From SAR92 clade bacterium (GTDB lineage: Bacteria > Pseudomonadota > Gammaproteobacteria > Pseudomonadales > Porticoccaceae), in NCBI GenBank assembly GCA_018607545.1, contig JABBBF010000169.1:1-8413 (forward strand): DNA of 8,413 bases, written 5' to 3'. The position numbers and the translations under genes were made by a program. Below are positions 6,126-8,413 of the stretch, in pieces. Below the pieces are notes generated by a model that saw only the letters and a program-made list of their open reading frames with translations, ran no database searches and was not told the DNA's origin. Each line of letters opens with the position of its first letter. Within the stretch, counting starts at the first letter, position 1.

Positions 6126-6374
6126 ATGCAGTTACAAACCAGTGAAGTATCCCGCATCATCGAAATGGCCTGGGAAGACCGCACACCATTTGAAGCCATA
6201 GAGAACAGCTTTGACCTCAATGAGTCTGCGGTTATTTCCCTGATGCGCCGCGAGTTAAAGCCGCGCTCATTTCGCCTCTGGCGTCAGCGCGTCACCAGCC
6301 GTAAAACCAAACATCTGCAGCTGCGCTCCCCAGATGTCAGCCGCGGCTACTGTCCCACCCAATACAAGCGCTGA
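6126..6374 (+). CDS. DUF2805 / TIGR03643 family small protein
   Basis: An 82-residue basic protein matching the DUF2805 (TIGR03643) pattern almost throughout: IIEMAWEDRTPFEAIENSF (11-29), SAVISLMRRELKPRSFRLW (34-52), RVTSRKTKHLQLRS (55-68). The first half looks like a helix-turn-helix (EMAWEDRTPFEAI / NESAVISLMRREL), which suggests nucleic-acid binding. The family function is unknown, and no catalytic residues are evident. A weak SD (AGG, 7 nt before the ATG) fits the start. It ends 16 nt before the CIA30 gene on the same strand, so the two are probably co-transcribed. There is no photolyase or cryptochrome gene in view, though I recall (unchecked) such genes as frequent neighbours of this family. 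Confidence 0.85.
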   Translation: MQLQTSEVSRIIEMAWEDRTPFEAIENSFDLNESAVISLMRRELKPRSFRLWRQRVTSRKTKHLQLRSPDVSRGYCPTQYKR

Positions 6375-6390
6375 GCAGAGAAGCCCTACA

Positions 6391-6963
6391 ATGAAAAATA
6401 CCCTTCGACTAACCTTAAAATATGCAGCCTTTTTCTGGCTTTGCGCTGTCAGCCTAAGCACCACTGTTATCGCGGAACCACTTATGAATGATAATTTCGA
6501 ATCGCAGCCACAGGCCCGCTGGAGCTATGTCAGCGACCAGGTTATGGGTGGAATCTCCCAGGGGCAATTGGCATTTGTAACTGAGCAGGACGAGAGTTTT
6601 GCCCATATGAGCGGACAGGTAAGCACCGAGAACAATGGCGGTTTTATTCAGTTCCGCACCTCAATCCCCAAGGGCAGTACCGCAACTGCAAGCGGTGTCA
6701 CCCTTAAAGTACGCGGCAACAGCCAGCAGTACTATATCCATCTGCGCAGTTCCGGAACCCTGCTGCCATGGCAGTACTACCAGGCCGGCTTTCAAGCCAA
6801 TGATGAGTGGCAGACCATTAATATTCCCCTAAAGGCCTTTGCCGCCTCGGGTAAATGGCTTCGCAAGCAGATAAAGCCGGGCTCGATTCGCAGTATTGGT
6901 GTTGTCGCCTTTGGTCGCGATCACAGTGCCGATATCCAGGTAGCCGAGATCGGTTTTTACTAG
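6391..6963 (+). CDS. Exported CIA30-fold (galactose-binding-like) protein
   Basis: A 190-residue protein related to complex I intermediate-associated protein 30, a beta-sandwich of the galactose-binding type. Signs are the signature SDQVMGGIS (48-56), NNGGFIQFRT (81-90), GVTLKVRGNSQQYYIHLR (102-119), WQYYQAGF (127-134) and DEWQTINIPLKAF (138-150). The N-terminus is a signal peptide: basic MKNTLRLTLK, hydrophobic core, and a VIA site predicting cleavage after A28. It is therefore periplasmic or outer-envelope, unlike the mitochondrial assembly factor, and a role in complex I is not implied. ATG at 6391 is chosen over the upstream in-frame 6334 because only 6391 gives a signal peptide, and AGAGAAG (6377-6383) lies 7 nt before it. 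It probably shares an operon with the DUF2805 gene. Confidence 0.87.
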   Translation: MKNTLRLTLKYAAFFWLCAVSLSTTVIAEPLMNDNFESQPQARWSYVSDQVMGGISQGQLAFVTEQDESFAHMSGQVSTENNGGFIQFRTSIPKGSTATASGVTLKVRGNSQQYYIHLRSSGTLLPWQYYQAGFQANDEWQTINIPLKAFAASGKWLRKQIKPGSIRSIGVVAFGRDHSADIQVAEIGFY

Positions 6964-7030
6964 CCAGCGACAAAATATATTAGCTAAATATCTCTATTAT
7001 CTCTGTCCTGAGGGAACTAATCTGGTTCAC

Positions 7031-7044
7031 GTATATATTTATAC
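7031..7044 (+). promoter_or_regulatory. AT-rich inverted repeat in the luxR leader
   Basis: GTATA-TATT-TATAC is a perfect 5-bp inverted repeat 21 bp before the LuxR-type start. It contains TATATT/TATACA, so it may hold the -10 box or a regulator site. No 20-bp lux-box dyad (CTG...CAG) is evident in 6964-7065, and no -35 is convincing. Confidence 0.25.
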
Positions 7045-7065
7045 ATTTACAACCGGTGCAGGGAA

Positions 7066-7968
7066 ATGGCAGAAATCAACCAATTACCTATTCAGGAATC
7101 TGAGCCACCTTCTGATTCCGACAGCAGAATCCTCAGCCTTTTAGAGGCCTCAAAAAATATCTCGCAGTTTTCAACAACCCTTATTAAAAATTTTCCACCT
7201 AACTCTGAAACTGAATTTGGTTATTATGCTGATCTTTCAGGAGCTAAGGATATTAATGAATTTGAGGCAAAGATAGGCGTATCTGTTAATGCACTCGGAT
7301 TTGATGAATTTTCATATTGCTGGTCATCGAATACTGAACCTGATGCAGGACGATTAATTAATATCTCTCCACAGCTTCTGAATGACTACTTCGCTGAACG
7401 GTTTTATGAACAGGATTTGATACTTCCATACGCAAACGCGACCATCAATCCCGTCTACCTGTCAACATTGCACGACTATGCCGCTAACGCCCCTTTTGAA
7501 ACTAAAATGACTCGCATGATGAGAGCTATAAATAATCTAAATAGGTCTCATGGTTACTATGATTTTTACAATTCTTTTGCCAACGCTAAAAATGGCAATG
7601 GCAATGTAATGTTATCCGTAACTAATCGTGGCTGTAGCTCGGTCAGATTAAAAGAGTTAGTCAAAGGAAGTGAATCAACACTGCAGATTTTATGCGAAGC
7701 TATAGATTATGTCGCTTCGCAAAAATTTTCTGAAATCTTACTTGGAGAGCATCCCGACAATATAGCTATAAACCCTCGACCGCTCAAAGTATTGGATGTC
7801 CTTGCAAATCATGATTTTAATATTACTCAGGTGGCTGAATATTTATGTATTAGTACTGTTACCGCAAATAAACATTTAGAAACTGCACGCCGCGCCTTTG
7901 GCGCTAAAACTAACTATTACGCCATTAAACAGGCGTTCTTAAACGGGCTTATTGACTATAGGAAGTAG
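7066..7968 (+). CDS. LuxR-type regulator with divergent ligand domain (LuxR solo)
   Basis: A 300-residue regulator with an autoinducer-binding-like domain (about 63-225) and a C-terminal LuxR/FixJ helix-turn-helix (about 234-298). The HTH shows INPRPLKVLDVL, then ITQVAEYLCIS, then a recognition helix TANKHLETARRAFGAKT. The N-terminus carries an extra 45 or so polar residues, so it is longer than the usual ~240. By my alignment the acyl-homoserine-lactone contacts are only partly kept: Asp70 of TraR corresponds to D117, but Trp57, Pro71 and Trp85 appear as L104, L118 and Y131, and the second conserved Gly as F167. No luxI lies in the window. The gene is markedly AT-rich (20 G/C of 60 at 7141-7200, against 40 of 60 at 2461-2520 in clpB). 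AGGG sits only 2 nt before the ATG, a cramped SD. It precedes the P450 by 38 nt. Confidence 0.88.
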   Translation: MAEINQLPIQESEPPSDSDSRILSLLEASKNISQFSTTLIKNFPPNSETEFGYYADLSGAKDINEFEAKIGVSVNALGFDEFSYCWSSNTEPDAGRLINISPQLLNDYFAERFYEQDLILPYANATINPVYLSTLHDYAANAPFETKMTRMMRAINNLNRSHGYYDFYNSFANAKNGNGNVMLSVTNRGCSSVRLKELVKGSESTLQILCEAIDYVASQKFSEILLGEHPDNIAINPRPLKVLDVLANHDFNITQVAEYLCISTVTANKHLETARRAFGAKTNYYAIKQAFLNGLIDYRK

Positions 7969-8006
7969 TCATCTAAACAGGAAGAATTATCTACAGGGAG
8001 TTTGCT

Positions 8007-8405
8007 ATGTCCAAAGTGTTTAAAAAGCCCAAGAATAAGGGCCATTCAGGTATTGATTTCCACTACAGCGGTTTTCGCGCCGACCCCTACACAACCTTTG
8101 AGTATATGCGTCGATTTAATCCTGTCTGTATGATTAAACCTGACGATATGTGGGCGGTTTCTCGTGCGACAGATGTCGAATATGTACTTTCTAACCCTCA
8201 GTTATTTTCGTCAACCGGAATCAATCTAGCTTATGATTCTGAGTGGCTAAGTGAAAAGTGTAGGGCACCTAGACTAATTCTTTCTCAAGACCCACCAGAG
8301 CATAGGCACCTCCTGGCTGGGTGGTACCCCCAGGCAGAAACAAAGCTTTACAGAGCTGCACAGAGCTTTACAAAGCATTTACAGAGCACTTCAGCTCAAT
8401 TTTGA
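8007..8405 (+). CDS. Cytochrome P450, N-terminal part, apparently frameshifted
   Basis: The first 132 residues match the start of a bacterial soluble P450: FRADPYTTFEYMRRFNPV (23-40), the beta-strand MWAVSRATDVEYVLSNPQLF (48-67), and the B'-to-C-helix region with LILSQDPPEHR (90-100). The frame then stops at TGA 8403-8405, whereas P450s are about 400 residues and the I-helix and Cys haem ligand must come later. Removing one T from the TTTT at 8400-8403 would give ...AQFDL, like the 'FDLV' that families show at this point. The C-helix is also short: the Arg four residues after the His of PEHR (HxxxR, haem propionate contact) is L103, and several residues seem missing before 'WYP' (normally 'FTP'). 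SD AGGGAG (7995-8000) lies 6 nt before the ATG. Likely co-transcribed with the LuxR gene. It may be a pseudogene or an assembly-edge error. Confidence 0.8.
   Translation: MSKVFKKPKNKGHSGIDFHYSGFRADPYTTFEYMRRFNPVCMIKPDDMWAVSRATDVEYVLSNPQLFSSTGINLAYDSEWLSEKCRAPRLILSQDPPEHRHLLAGWYPQAETKLYRAAQSFTKHLQSTSAQF
8344..8387 (+). repeat. Short imperfect direct repeats inside the P450 frame
   Basis: AGCTTTACA occurs at 8344-8352 and 8364-8372. ACAGAGC occurs at 8350-8356, 8360-8366 and 8381-8387. TTTACAGAGC occurs at 8347-8356 and 8378-8387. Copies are spaced 20, 10/21 and 31 nt, which is not in register with codons. The cluster ends 13 nt before the homopolymer where the frame breaks. Confidence 0.8.
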
Positions 8406-8413
8406 CTTGAATA

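Noticed and set aside
6334..6390. Upstream ATG at 6334 as the CIA30 start
   Set aside because: It overlaps the DUF2805 coding region, lacks an SD and would bury the signal peptide. ATG 6391 has an SD and a proper signal peptide.
6964..7065. A lux box upstream of the LuxR-type gene
   Set aside because: No 20-bp dyad with CTG and CAG half-sites is present, only short AT-rich repeats.

Overview
The window looks like part of a gammaproteobacterial chromosome, probably from a marine Cellvibrionales-type organism. The evidence is the c-type cytochrome maturation genes ending in ccmH-ccmI, a ClpB of the proteobacterial type behind a good sigma-32 promoter, and the small conserved families DUF2805 and CIA30. 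The exact lineage is inference. No rRNA, tRNA, CRISPR array or transposase was seen.

Layout. Positions 1-1400 hold the end of ccmH and a complete ccmI (TGATG junction), the last steps of cytochrome c maturation. A heat-shock promoter (1527-1554) then drives clpB (1593-4160), a complete two-AAA disaggregase. Positions 4161-4424 are a gene-free, structure-rich leader. It has a candidate sigma-70 promoter, a 10-bp stem-loop, three heptamers spaced exactly 11 bp apart, and a nested inverted repeat that ends just before the ribosome binding site of a solo HigA-type HTH gene (4425-4730). A complete type II toxin-antitoxin pair follows: a RelE/HigB-like toxin with a GTG start (4884-5192) and an overlapping XRE antitoxin (5185-5466). 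Convergent to it is an unrecognised 161-aa protein (5507-5992, minus). Then come a DUF2805 protein (6126-6374), an exported CIA30-fold protein (6391-6963), an AT-rich LuxR-type regulator (7066-7968) and the start of a cytochrome P450 (8007 on) whose frame breaks at 8403-8405, next to short repeats.

How the genes relate. ccmH/ccmI and clpB are housekeeping. The 4161-5992 stretch reads as an accessory insertion between clpB and DUF2805. The toxin leader is arranged so that toxin translation should be poor and antitoxin translation strong: its only good Shine-Dalgarno lies between two hairpins 23 nt from a GTG, an ATG-TGA start-stop overlaps that GTG, and the antitoxin has a near-perfect SD. The LuxR-P450 pair is probably one transcription unit and may be the edge of a small specialised-metabolism locus. 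The regulator lacks several residues normally used to bind acyl-homoserine lactone, and no luxI is present.

The most interesting unexplained parts are the 4204-4424 leader, the toxin start architecture, the coexistence of two HigA-type proteins with one toxin, and the LuxR-P450 edge. None is proven to be a new system from sequence alone.
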